Part shown: in pieces, positions 8,145 through 16,866 of the stretch
Layout: every line of letters begins with the position of its first letter
Numbering within the stretch: the stretch's first letter is position 1
From: Streptomyces sp. CB02980
Lineage (GTDB): Bacteria > Actinomycetota > Actinomycetes > Streptomycetales > Streptomycetaceae
Length of the DNA stretch: 64,000 nucleotides
Reading direction: 5' to 3'
Assembly: GCF_014451325.2 (NCBI RefSeq)
Contig: NZ_JACSCH020000016.1
Span: forward strand, 106,127 to 170,126
Program-made: the position numbers and the translations under genes
The notes under the pieces: model-generated
Told to the model about the DNA's origin: nothing
The model's input: the letters and a program-made list of their open reading frames with translations, nothing else
Database searches by the model: none

Positions 8145-9803
8145 TCAGCGCGCCACGAAGGTACGGGCCGCCTTGTCGTGCCAGCACTGCCGCCAGGGGC
8201 GGTCGAAGAGGCACCACAGGACGTTGAGGACGCCGACGGCCAGAAGCCCCAGGACGCTGTAGACGAGCCAGCGGCGCAGGGCCGCCCCGAACCGCGGCGG
8301 CTGGTGCGACTCGATGTCCCGCACCTCGATCCCGCACAGCTTCTTGCCGAGCGTGCGGCCCCACTTGGCGGTGGGCAGCGCCTCGTACAGGACGCCGATG
8401 ACGAAGAACGCGGCCAGCGCGATGCCGAACTGCACGGAGGTCGTGCCGTCGACCAGCCACACCTGGACGGTGACGCCGGACTGCTTGGCCGCCTCGATCT
8501 TGCCGTTGATGTGGTCGAGGGCGGCGGTCACGGACGGGAAGGCGGCGGCGCCGACGAGCGCGCCCAGGACGAGGGTGTCGATCAGCCGGGCGATCAGCCT
8601 CCGGCCGAGCCCGGCGGGGCGCGCGGACGCCTGCGCGCGGGCCGCCTGGACGAACAGGTCGTCGACGGGCGGCTTCCAGGGGACGACGGGCTGCTGCGGG
8701 TCCTGGGACTGGGGCTGCGGCTGTTGTGCCTGCGGCTGGGGCTGGGCCTGCTGGGCCCAGGAGGGGGTGGCGGGAGCCGGGGCCGGGGCGGGCGCCTGGT
8801 GTACGGGGGCGGGCGCGGGCGCCGGGGCGGCCGCCGCGGCCGGCTGGGGCCGGGGGGCCTGTGGGGCCGGCTGGGGCTGCTGAGGGGCCGTCGCGGGCGT
8901 GGGGGTGGGGGTGGGGATCGGCGTGACCGGCATCCCGCCGAGGCGCGCCGCTCCCCCGGTGGCCCGGGGGTCCGTCGCGGGGGCGGCGGACCGCGCCGCG
9001 TTCTCGGGCTCAGGTTCACCCGCACCGGCGACCGGCCAGTCCGCCGGGGTGCGCGGGTCGGGGGTCCGGGGCGCGCCCCAGGAGACCTTCTGGTCGAGGT
9101 CGCCGCCGAAGCCGGTCTGGCGGGACGTGTCCGCCTGCCAGGCCGAGGCCGGTTCCGCCGGGGCCTGCTCCTCGTCGAAGAAGACGGGTCCGGTCTCCTC
9201 CACGGTGGGCACGGGGGCCAGGGCCGGTGCCCGGTCCTGCGCGGGGAGCTGCGCGGGTGCCCGGTCCTGTGCCGGTACGGATGCGGCGGGGCGCACGGGC
9301 TCCAGCTGGGGAGCGGACTGCGGCTGGTACGACTGCTCGGGGAGCTGGTGCTGGGGCTGGTACGGCTGCGGCTGGTACTGCTGCTGCTCCTGGAGCTGCT
9401 GCGGCTGCGACCGGTGCTGCTGCTCGGGGAGCTGCTGCGGCTCGTACGGCTGCTCGTGGAGCTGGTGCTGCTGCTCGGGGAGCTGGTGCTGCTGCTCGTG
9501 GAGCTGGTGCTGCTGCTCCTGGAGCTGGTGCTGCGCGGGCTGATGCGGTTGGACCGGCTCCGGTTCGGGCCGGGCCGGCTGTGCCGCGGCCGGTGCGGGA
9601 GCCGGGCCGGAGGCCAGGATCGGGCCGGCCGGGATCGCCGAGGCCGGCGGACCCGGCGGAACCTCACCGTCCGTGGGCGCGGGCCTGCTCGTACCGGGAA
9701 CCCAGGCGCCCCCGTTCCAAAACCGGATGTATCCGGGAATGGACGGGTCCGGGTAGTACCCCGCCTGCGGTACCTCTCCGCCGCCTCCAGGAGGAGTAGC
9801 CAC
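8145..9803 (-). CDS. DUF2510 - low complexity - RDD membrane protein
   Basis: 552 residues in three parts. Residues about 12-40 are a DUF2510 module (AGYYPDPSIPGYIRFWNGGAWV). Residues about 70-330 are an extended Gln/Pro/Ala-rich region with repeats such as QHQLHEQQHQLPEQ. The last 150 residues are an RDD domain (RLIARLIDTLVLGALVG, GRTLGKKLCGIEV, three helices). DUF2510 is common on actinobacterial membrane proteins and is thought to be a small extracytoplasmic or adaptor module. The paired RDD gene downstream shares the domain but not the DUF2510 head. Substrate unknown. Confidence 0.85.
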   Translation of the reverse strand: MATPPGGGGEVPQAGYYPDPSIPGYIRFWNGGAWVPGTSRPAPTDGEVPPGPPASAIPAGPILASGPAPAPAAAQPARPEPEPVQPHQPAQHQLQEQQHQLHEQQHQLPEQQHQLHEQPYEPQQLPEQQHRSQPQQLQEQQQYQPQPYQPQHQLPEQSYQPQSAPQLEPVRPAASVPAQDRAPAQLPAQDRAPALAPVPTVEETGPVFFDEEQAPAEPASAWQADTSRQTGFGGDLDQKVSWGAPRTPDPRTPADWPVAGAGEPEPENAARSAAPATDPRATGGAARLGGMPVTPIPTPTPTPATAPQQPQPAPQAPRPQPAAAAAPAPAPAPVHQAPAPAPAPATPSWAQQAQPQPQAQQPQPQSQDPQQPVVPWKPPVDDLFVQAARAQASARPAGLGRRLIARLIDTLVLGALVGAAAFPSVTAALDHINGKIEAAKQSGVTVQVWLVDGTTSVQFGIALAAFFVIGVLYEALPTAKWGRTLGKKLCGIEVRDIESHQPPRFGAALRRWLVYSVLGLLAVGVLNVLWCLFDRPWRQCWHDKAARTFVAR

Positions 9804-9955
9804 TGCCCCGACTCCGTTCAGTCACAACGCCCTTGATCCGCGCGGCCGCGTGCCGGGCGTGCCGCGCCCAAGGAGGACAGTAACGAAGAACGTCCCCGAG
9901 GGAACAAAGAGCCTGTGAGAAAGCCCGCCTTCGAGGGGGACACGTACCGGAATCG

Positions 9956-10033
9956 ATCACTCCCGGTGATGTTCGGGCCGGTACATGCGCCCTGCTCCCC
10001 GGCCCGGAGAAACTTCCCGGGAAAAACTTCCCG
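9956..10033. promoter_or_regulatory. Repeats upstream of ssgG
   Basis: In the 312-bp gene-free gap before ssgG lie an inverted repeat ATCAC-TCCCG-GTGAT (9956-9970) and a direct repeat AAACTTCCCG at 10010-10019 and 10024-10033, spaced 14 bp. These are the only promoter-proximal motifs I can see and are candidates for developmental control. Confidence 0.35.
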
Positions 10034-10115
10034 AAGTCGCGTAATGAGCCGCGGGTACCCCGCTCTCTCCTGGTGAAGGCCCGCACGGGGCCGGTCCGCG
10101 AGAGGGAGTACGACC

Positions 10116-10607
10116 ATGCAGAACACCGACAACACCACCGTCGAGCGCGAGCTGGAGCTGAAGCTGGTGCTCTCGCCCGAGCGCGCCGTCCCCGTCCCCG
10201 CCCGGCTCGCCTACCGCACGGACGACCCGTACGCCGTCCACATCACGTTCCACATCGGCACCGACCACCCGGTCAACTGGACGTTCGCGCGCGAACTCCT
10301 GGTCGAGGGCGTGTTCCGCGCCTGCGGGCACGGTGACGTGCGGATCTGGCCCACGAAGGTCGACGGCCGCAGCGTCATCCTGATGGCGCTCTCCTCCCCC
10401 GACGGCGACGCCCTCCTCGAAGCCCCCTCCGCGCAGGTGTCCGCCTGGCTTGAGCGGACCCTGCGCGCGGTGCCGCCGGGCACCGAGTCCGAGCGGCTCG
10501 GCATCGACGACGGACTCGCCGAACTCCTGGCCACCACCGTGATCGCCGACGAGCTGTGGCTGCGCGACCCGTGGCCGTCGGACGAGTCGCAGGACGGCGA
10601 GCAGTGA
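10116..10607 (+). CDS. ssgG: SsgA-like sporulation/cell-division protein, SsgG type
   Basis: 163 residues with the SALP core: ELELKLVLSPERAVPVPARLAYRTDDPYAVHITFHIG, then NWTFARELLVEGVFRACGHGDVRIWP and SPDGDALLEAP. SALPs are small actinomycete proteins that steer septum placement and spore-wall synthesis; SsgB recruits FtsZ, and SsgG is linked with correct septum localisation. The C-terminal extension past residue 120 is longer than SsgA/SsgB (about 136), as in SsgG. The neighbouring FAD oxidase and hppD fit the ssgG locus as I recall it. GGGAG lies 7 bases before the ATG. Confidence 0.8.
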   Translation: MQNTDNTTVERELELKLVLSPERAVPVPARLAYRTDDPYAVHITFHIGTDHPVNWTFARELLVEGVFRACGHGDVRIWPTKVDGRSVILMALSSPDGDALLEAPSAQVSAWLERTLRAVPPGTESERLGIDDGLAELLATTVIADELWLRDPWPSDESQDGEQ

Positions 10608-10614
10608 GCCCCGT

Positions 10615-10634
10615 ACCCGTGCGACCCCACGGGT
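10615..10634. terminator. Convergent hairpin after ssgG
   Basis: ACCCGTG-CGACCC-CACGGGT in the 35-bp gap between two convergent genes; can serve both strands. Confidence 0.45.
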
Positions 10635-10642
10635 CCCCCGTG

Positions 10643-12010
10643 TCAGAAGAGCTTTCCGGGGTTGAGCAGCCCCAACGGGTCGAAGGTGGCCTTGATCCCG
10701 CGCTGGAGCTCGAGTCCGACCGGCCCCAGCTCCCGTGCCAGCCACTCCTTCTTGAGGACGCCCACGCCGTGCTCGCCGGTGATCGTGCCGCCGAGCGCGA
10801 GCCCGAGCGCCATGATCTCGTCGAACGACTCCCGCGCGCGCCGCGACTCGTCCTCGTCGGTGTGGTCGAAGCAGACGACGGGATGGGTGTTGCCGTCGCC
10901 GGCGTGCGCACAGACCCCGATGGTCAGGTCGTACTTCTCCGCGACCGCCGCCGTGCCGGCGAGCATCTCGGCGAGCCGCGTCCGCGGCACGCACACGTCG
11001 TCGATCATCGTCGCCGACTTGATCGTCTCCAGGGCCGTGAGGGAGAGCCGGCGTGCCTGGAGGAGGAGTTCGGACTCGGCGGTGTCGGCGGCCGGGACGA
11101 CCTCGGTGGCGCCCGCCGCCACGCACAGCTCCCCCACGGCGGCCAGATCGGCGGCCGGGTCGGGGGTGTCGAAGGCACACAGGAGCAGCGCCTCGGTGGT
11201 GTCCGGCAGACCCATGCGCGCCATCTTGTTGACGGCCTGGACGGTGGTGCGGTCCATGAGTTCGAGCAGCGACGGGGTGTGGCCGCGCTCCATGATCGTG
11301 CAGACGGCCGCGCAGGCGGCGGCCGCGGAGGGGAACTCGGCGGCCAGCGCGAGCTGCGCCGGGGGCTGCGGCCTGAGCTGGAGCACGGCCCGGACGACGA
11401 TGCCGAGGCTGCCCTCCGAGCCGACGAAGAGCCTGGTCAGGTCATAGCCGGCGACGCCCTTGGCGGTGCGGCGGCCGGTGGTCAGGAGCCGGCCGTCGGC
11501 GAGGACGACGTCGAGGCCGAGGACGTACTCGGCCGTCACCCCGTACTTCACACAGCACAGACCCCCGGAGGCCGTGCCGATGTTCCCGCCGATGGTGCAC
11601 GTCTCCCAGCTGGACGGGTCCGGCGGGTAGTACAGGCCGTGTTCGGCGACGGCCCGTGACAGCACCGCGTTGACGACACCCGGTTCGACGACGGCGATCC
11701 GGTCAACCGGGTTGATCTCCAGGATGCGGTCCATCTTGACCAGGGAGAGCACGATGCAGCCCTCGGAGGCGTTGGCGCCTCCGGAGAGGCCCGTGCGGGC
11801 TCCCTGCGGGACGACGGGGACGCGGAGTTCGGTCGCGGTGCGCATGACGTGCTGCACCTGCTCGACGGTGCGCGGGAGCACCACGACCGCCGGGGTGCCG
11901 GCCTCGCAGAAGCTCGCCATGTCGTTCGCGTACGAGGCGGTCACGTCCGGATCGGTGAGCAGCGCCTCGGCGGGCAGCCCGGCGCGCAGCCGCGTCAGAA
12001 GATCGTCCAT
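10643..12010 (-). CDS. FAD-binding oxidase, glycolate oxidase GlcD / D-lactate dehydrogenase type
   Basis: 455 residues. The N-terminal FAD_binding_4 (PCMH) domain contains VPVVPQGARTGLSGGANASEGCIVLS and IAVVEPGV. The C-terminal half is FAD-oxidase_C, with CAHAGDGNTHP and GGTITGEHGVGVLKKEWL (the flavin-edge and active-site motifs). It oxidises a 2-hydroxy acid such as glycolate or D-lactate to the 2-keto acid. No membrane anchor, and no GlcE/GlcF partner nearby, so electrons go to an acceptor encoded elsewhere. The start at 12010 (MDDLLTRLRAG) matches the family length; in-frame upstream codons are unlike the family. Confidence 0.9.
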   Translation of the reverse strand: MDDLLTRLRAGLPAEALLTDPDVTASYANDMASFCEAGTPAVVVLPRTVEQVQHVMRTATELRVPVVPQGARTGLSGGANASEGCIVLSLVKMDRILEINPVDRIAVVEPGVVNAVLSRAVAEHGLYYPPDPSSWETCTIGGNIGTASGGLCCVKYGVTAEYVLGLDVVLADGRLLTTGRRTAKGVAGYDLTRLFVGSEGSLGIVVRAVLQLRPQPPAQLALAAEFPSAAAACAAVCTIMERGHTPSLLELMDRTTVQAVNKMARMGLPDTTEALLLCAFDTPDPAADLAAVGELCVAAGATEVVPAADTAESELLLQARRLSLTALETIKSATMIDDVCVPRTRLAEMLAGTAAVAEKYDLTIGVCAHAGDGNTHPVVCFDHTDEDESRRARESFDEIMALGLALGGTITGEHGVGVLKKEWLARELGPVGLELQRGIKATFDPLGLLNPGKLF

Positions 12011-12099
12011 GACTCCAGCGTGGCACCCGGGGCCATCGGTGTGAACCCGCCGGGGCGGGCGCTTCGTGTGCTCTTCGTACAGGCGCGGGCGGGCGCACA

Positions 12100-13599
12100 G
12101 TGAGCGCCATGAAGACGCAGAACGTGTCGAGGGCGGTCCTCGCGGCCGGAGTGGGCGCGGTGCTCGCGGCGACGGCACTCCTTTACGTCCCCGAGCTCCT
12201 CGACCAGGGGCCGCCGCCCCCGCCGGGTCCGGCGGAGCGGGCGACGATCGCGGCCCACGCGGGCGCGCAGGCCGCGCTCCCCGACCTGGCCGCGCTGATC
12301 ACCGACCGGGAGAGGTGGCTGCGCGCCCACCCGGACGACGACGCGTCCTGGGCGGAGCTCGGCGCGGCGTACACGGAGCGGGGCGCGCGCCTCGGCGACG
12401 TACGGGACCTTCCGCGCGCCGAGCAGGCGCTGCGGCGCTCGCTGGCCGAACGGCCCGCCGCGCGCGGCAACACGGCCGCCCAGCTGGGTCTGGGGGCGCT
12501 CGCGGGGGCGCGCGGCGACTGGAAGTCGGCCAAGGAGTGGGGCGAGAAGGTCCGGAAGGCGGATCCGCGCGGCTGGCCCGCGTACCCGGTCCTGATGGAC
12601 GCGTACAACGGTCTCGGGGACTACAAGGCGGCCCAGAAGGCGATGGAGACCCTGGAGGGGCTCCACGCGGGCGCGATGGTGCGGACACGGGCCGCGCAGA
12701 CCTTCCGCGACCGGGGCTGGCGCGAGGACGCCGACGCGGCGGCCCTCGACGCGGTGGCGCTCGCGGCGACCGCCCCGGACAAGGCGGCCGCGCTGGCACG
12801 GCTCGGGGACCTGGCGTGGGAGCGGGGCGAACCGGACGAGGCGCTCGCGCTGTTCGGGGCGGCGCTGACGCGGGTACGGGACCACGGGCCCTCGCTCGCG
12901 GGCCGGGCGCGGGCGCTGGCGGCGCTGGGCCGCACCGACGAGGCGCTCCGGGACTGGCGGGCGGCGCTGGCCGTGCTGCCGCTGCCGGAGTACGTCCTGG
13001 AGGCGGGCGAGCTGTCCGAGTCACTGGGCCTGAACGGGGACGCGCGGGCGCTGTACGAGCGGCTGCGGACCGGGACCTGGGCGGGCGGGGAGGTGGCCCT
13101 GGCGCTGCTCGACGCGGACCACGGGCGCCCGGCGGCGGCGGTCACCCGGATGCGGGCGGAGTGGGCGCGCGGGCACCGCTCGGTGCGGGTGGCGGACGCG
13201 CTGGGGTGGGCGCTGTACCGGGCGGGTGAGCCCAAGGAGGCGCTGGTGTACGCGACACGGGCCACGGAGGAGGGCCTGCGGAGCGCGCTCTTCTCGTACC
13301 ACCGGGGCGAGATCGAGCGGGCCCTGGAGGAACACGGGCCGGCCCGGCGGCACGTGGCGGAGGCGCTGCGGATCAACCCGCGCTTCTCGCCGCTGCTCGC
13401 GCCGAGGGCGGAGCAGGCGCTGGCGGCGCTCGGCGAGCCCTCGGCCGAACTCCCGAAGGAACTCCGCCCTGACCCGGAGCCGGAACCGGAGAAGGGGCGA
13501 GGGGCGGGGACGCCGGCGACGCCGAAGAAGGTGGCGGCGCAGGCGGCGGAACCAAGCGCGCCCGGGGAGCAACACGCGCCCTCGACCGACACGGGGTGA
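12100..13599 (+). CDS. TPR-repeat protein with N-terminal membrane anchor
   Basis: 499 residues. Residues 5-28 form a hydrophobic signal anchor (VSRAVLAAGVGAVLAATALLYVP). Most of the rest consists of tetratricopeptide repeats (for example WAELGAAYTERGARLG, ALARLGDLAWERGEPDEALALFGAAL, ALGWALYRAGEPKEALVYA). The tail is Pro/Glu/Lys-rich and charged. TPR arrays mediate protein-protein contacts; the partner is not evident. GTG at 12100 or ATG at 12109 are both possible starts, and neither has a strong ribosome site. Last gene before the repeat-bearing intergenic block. Confidence 0.8.
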   Translation: MSAMKTQNVSRAVLAAGVGAVLAATALLYVPELLDQGPPPPPGPAERATIAAHAGAQAALPDLAALITDRERWLRAHPDDDASWAELGAAYTERGARLGDVRDLPRAEQALRRSLAERPAARGNTAAQLGLGALAGARGDWKSAKEWGEKVRKADPRGWPAYPVLMDAYNGLGDYKAAQKAMETLEGLHAGAMVRTRAAQTFRDRGWREDADAAALDAVALAATAPDKAAALARLGDLAWERGEPDEALALFGAALTRVRDHGPSLAGRARALAALGRTDEALRDWRAALAVLPLPEYVLEAGELSESLGLNGDARALYERLRTGTWAGGEVALALLDADHGRPAAAVTRMRAEWARGHRSVRVADALGWALYRAGEPKEALVYATRATEEGLRSALFSYHRGEIERALEEHGPARRHVAEALRINPRFSPLLAPRAEQALAALGEPSAELPKELRPDPEPEPEKGRGAGTPATPKKVAAQAAEPSAPGEQHAPSTDTG

Positions 13600-13783
13600 G
13601 GCGACACGCGCCGTTGGCCGGCGTCGTGTGGAGCAGCGCGCCTTTGGACGGCGCCCCGGCCCACCCCCCGCGTGGGCCGGAGCCCGCCGGATCGGGTGGC
13701 CCACGCCGTGTGGGCCTGGGCCCGCGGGCCCATGCGCCCACCCCCGTGCGGGCACGCACGCCGCGCCCTCGCCGCCCACCTCC

Positions 13784-13989
13784 GTGTGGGCAATCGTCCC
13801 GCTGGGGCGGGACGGGTGGGCACACGGGACGGCGCCCTTTGCGGGCGCCTCCGCCCCTTGTGCCTGGACCCGCACCCCCTGTGCGCCGCACCTGTGGTGC
13901 GGGTTCAGGCCCGGAAGCCTAGGCCCGGCAAAGGGGCGCCGTTCCGTTGTGCCCACCCGTTCCGCCCCAGCGGAACGACTGCCCACAAC
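13784..13989. repeat. Palindromic intergenic element, copy A
   Basis: A 206-bp element. Left arm 13784-13842 and right arm 13928-13989 are inverted repeats, about 89% identical by hand alignment (4 mismatches, 3 one-base gaps in about 62). Each arm itself folds: GTCCCGC-loop-GCGGGAC in the left, GTTCCGC-CCCA-GCGGAAC in the right, each enclosed by an outer stem (GTGTG/CACAC, CCGTTGTG/CACAACGG). Between the arms a 14-bp hairpin (13863-13876 with 13896-13909, one mismatch) forms the centre. A near-identical copy lies inverted at 57496-57699. No coding signal. It fills most of the 660-bp gap 13600-14260. Confidence 0.8.
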
Positions 13990-14147
13990 GGGGTGAGCGG
14001 CGGGCGGGTGGGCACCGCCTCGGCGGGGACGAGTGCCCACAACGGGGGCGGCGGGCGGGGCGCGACCCGGGAGGCACCTCGGCGGAGCGACTGCCCACAA
14101 CGGGGTGGGCGGGGGGCACCGCCGCCGCGGGGTCGTTGTCCACAACG
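13981..14147. repeat. Tandem array of GCCCACAACGGGG units next to copy A
   Basis: The word GCCCACAACG recurs at 13981, 14035 and 14093, spaced 54 and 58 bp with GC-rich spacers. A variant GTCCACAACG at 14138 lies inside the palindrome CGTTGT-CC-ACAACG (14134-14147). The variant contains TTGTCCACA (14136-14144), which equals the Streptomyces DnaA-box consensus. The same units, inverted, flank copy B (57373-57505). Confidence 0.7.
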
Positions 14148-14181
14148 TGGGGGCGGCGGCGCCGGCCCGGGTAGGTGGCCC

Positions 14182-14242
14182 CCCGGCGGGACACGTGGCC
14201 CGCCGGGCGCACCGTGGGGGCCCGGGGCATGGCCCCGGGCCC
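14182..14242. terminator. Double hairpin terminator of hppD
   Basis: Two perfect stems lie in tandem after the hppD stop: CCCGGCGGG (14182-14190) with CCCGCCGGG (14199-14207), and an 11-bp stem 14218-14228 with 14232-14242 around ATG. Confidence 0.65.
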
Positions 14243-14260
14243 TGGGCGTGCGGACGGCGA

Positions 14261-15460
<1,200 letters not shown>

Positions 15461-15464
15461 TCAT

Positions 15465-15477
15465 GTTGCACAGCAAC
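15465..15477. promoter_or_regulatory. Candidate operator between hppD and its divergent regulator
   Basis: GTTGC-ACA-GCAAC is a perfect 5-bp inverted repeat, 59 bp upstream of hppD and 51 bp upstream of the regulator GTG. A related GCAA..TTGC pattern lies at 15429-15441. The size and spacing suit an Lrp-type site. Confidence 0.45.
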
Positions 15478-15527
15478 GGGCGAGTATGGCCGTGCGACTT
15501 GTACATCCTGACCATGGGGAGACCGCT

Positions 15528-15995
15528 GTGGCGATCGATCATTTGGACGGCCGGCTCATCACACTCCTCGCGCGCGAGCCGCGCATCGGGGTCCTGGAGG
15601 CCTCCCGGCGGCTCGGAGTGGCGCGGGGGACGGTGCAGGCGCGGCTCGACCGGCTCCAGGCGAGCGGGGTGATCAGGGGTTTCGGGCCGCAGGTGGACCC
15701 GGCGGCGCTCGGCTATCCGGTGACGGCGTTCGCGACCCTGGAGATCAAGCAGGGGCAGGGAGCGGACGTACGGGGGCATCTGGCGACGGTGCCGGAGGTG
15801 CTGGAGCTGCACACGACGACGGGCCACGGCGACATGCTCTGCCGCCTCGTCGCGCGCTCGAACGCGGACCTTCAGCGGGTGATCGACAAGGTGGTGGCGT
15901 TCGAGGGGATCGTGCGGGCGTCGACGGCGATCGTGATGGAGAACCCGGTGCCGCTGCGGATCATCCCGTTGGTGGAGCAGGCGGCGCAGGAGTAA
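15528..15995 (+). CDS. Lrp/AsnC family transcriptional regulator
   Basis: 155 residues. N-terminal helix-turn-helix (IDHLDGRLITLLAREPRIGVLEASRRLGVARGTVQARLDRLQASGVI) followed by an Lrp ligand-binding (RAM) domain ending in IVRASTAIVMENPVPLRIIPLVE. The GTG at 15528 is chosen because GGGGAG lies 6 bases upstream; an in-frame GTG-type start further upstream has no such site. Head-to-head with hppD, so it most likely senses a tyrosine-pathway metabolite and regulates hppD and itself through the intergenic inverted repeat. Confidence 0.9.
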   Translation: MAIDHLDGRLITLLAREPRIGVLEASRRLGVARGTVQARLDRLQASGVIRGFGPQVDPAALGYPVTAFATLEIKQGQGADVRGHLATVPEVLELHTTTGHGDMLCRLVARSNADLQRVIDKVVAFEGIVRASTAIVMENPVPLRIIPLVEQAAQE

Positions 15996-16017
15996 GGCGG
16001 CCGGCACGAAAGGATGG

Positions 16018-16075
16018 TTGCAAAGGACCAGTTGCAAAGAATCCCTTGCAACTGGTCCTTTGCAACTCTACGCTC
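16018..16075 (+). promoter_or_regulatory. Large palindromic operator with embedded promoter for the ArsR operon
   Basis: Left arm 16018-16040 and right arm 16046-16067 are inverted repeats of GTTGCAAAGGACCAGTTGCA plus two or three bases, with one extra A in the left arm and a 5-bp centre. The TTGCAA core occurs four times. A promoter fits inside: -35 TTGCAA (16047-16052), 17 bp, -10 TACGCT (16070-16075). This places the transcription start at or beside the ATG at 16081, so the mRNA is probably leaderless. Repressor binding would cover the -35. Confidence 0.75.
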
Positions 16076-16080
16076 GGACC

Positions 16081-16662
16081 ATGCCCGAGCCCGAAGGTTT
16101 CCCGACTCGCCCCCTGGACCCGCGCACCCTGCGCGGGCTGGCCCACCCCCTCCGCATCCAGCTGCTGCGCGCCCTGCGTGCCCACGGACCCGCCACCGCC
16201 TCCCGACTCGCGGAGCGACTGGGCGAGTCCAGCGGAGCGACCAGCTACCACCTGCGTCAGCTCGCGGCCCACGGCTTCGTCGAGGACGACCCGACGCGCG
16301 GCAAGGGGCGGGAGCGGTGGTGGAAGGCCGCCCAGCAGGGCGTGACCGTCGACGAGACGCTCTCCCGGAACCCGGACCCGGAGGTCCGCGGCGCCCTCGA
16401 CCTCTACGTCCACGAGATCGCGACCATCCACACCCAGGAGCTGAGCACCTACCTCGGCACCCGGCACGACTGGGGCGACGCCTGGCTCGGCGTGTCCGAC
16501 ATGAGCGACTTCACCCTGCGCCTGCCCCCCGAGAAGCTCCGCGAGCTCGATCAGAGGATGCACGCGCTCATCGAGACGTACCGGGGCATCGAGGAGGCCG
16601 ACGCGCCGGACGCCGAGCGCGTGCGGATCCATCTGCACGCGTTCCCGCAGCACGAGAACTGA
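16081..16662 (+). CDS. ArsR-type winged-helix regulator
   Basis: 193 residues. Winged HTH near residues 13-85: RTLRGLAHPLRIQLLRALRAHGPATASRLAERLGESSGATSYHLRQLAAHGFVEDD with a basic wing (RGKGRERWW). The C-terminal part is helical (PEVRGALDLYVHEIATIHTQELSTYL). No clear metal-binding cysteine motif, so this is the drug-efflux-linked HTH_20 subtype rather than a metal sensor. ATG at 16081 sits at the promoter start point. First gene of an operon with a 61-residue ORF and an MFS exporter; it probably represses the operon through the palindrome just upstream. Confidence 0.88.
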   Translation: MPEPEGFPTRPLDPRTLRGLAHPLRIQLLRALRAHGPATASRLAERLGESSGATSYHLRQLAAHGFVEDDPTRGKGRERWWKAAQQGVTVDETLSRNPDPEVRGALDLYVHEIATIHTQELSTYLGTRHDWGDAWLGVSDMSDFTLRLPPEKLRELDQRMHALIETYRGIEEADAPDAERVRIHLHAFPQHEN

Positions 16663-16680
16663 CGGAAGGAACCACGGGTC

Positions 16681-16866
16681 ATGCACGCCGACATCCACCT
16701 CCAGCTCCACCAGCTGCACGCCGCCGAACTCCACCGCGAGGCCGCCACCACCGCCCCGCGCATCCCCGGCCCTGCCCTTCGCGTCCAACTCGGCTGGCGA
16801 CTGGTCGAGTGGGGCCTGCGCCTGGCCACGCCCGCAGACCGCCGACCGGTCACCCTGGCCGCATGA
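16681..16866 (+). CDS. Small hypothetical protein between ArsR and MFS genes
   Basis: 61 residues, MHADIHLQLHQLHAAELHREAA..., His/Leu-rich at the start, ending ...DRRPVTLAA. GGAAGGA precedes the ATG and the stop overlaps the next start (ATGA at 16863-16866). That is good evidence that it is translated and couples translation of the transporter. I recognise no family. Confidence 0.6.
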   Translation: MHADIHLQLHQLHAAELHREAATTAPRIPGPALRVQLGWRLVEWGLRLATPADRRPVTLAA

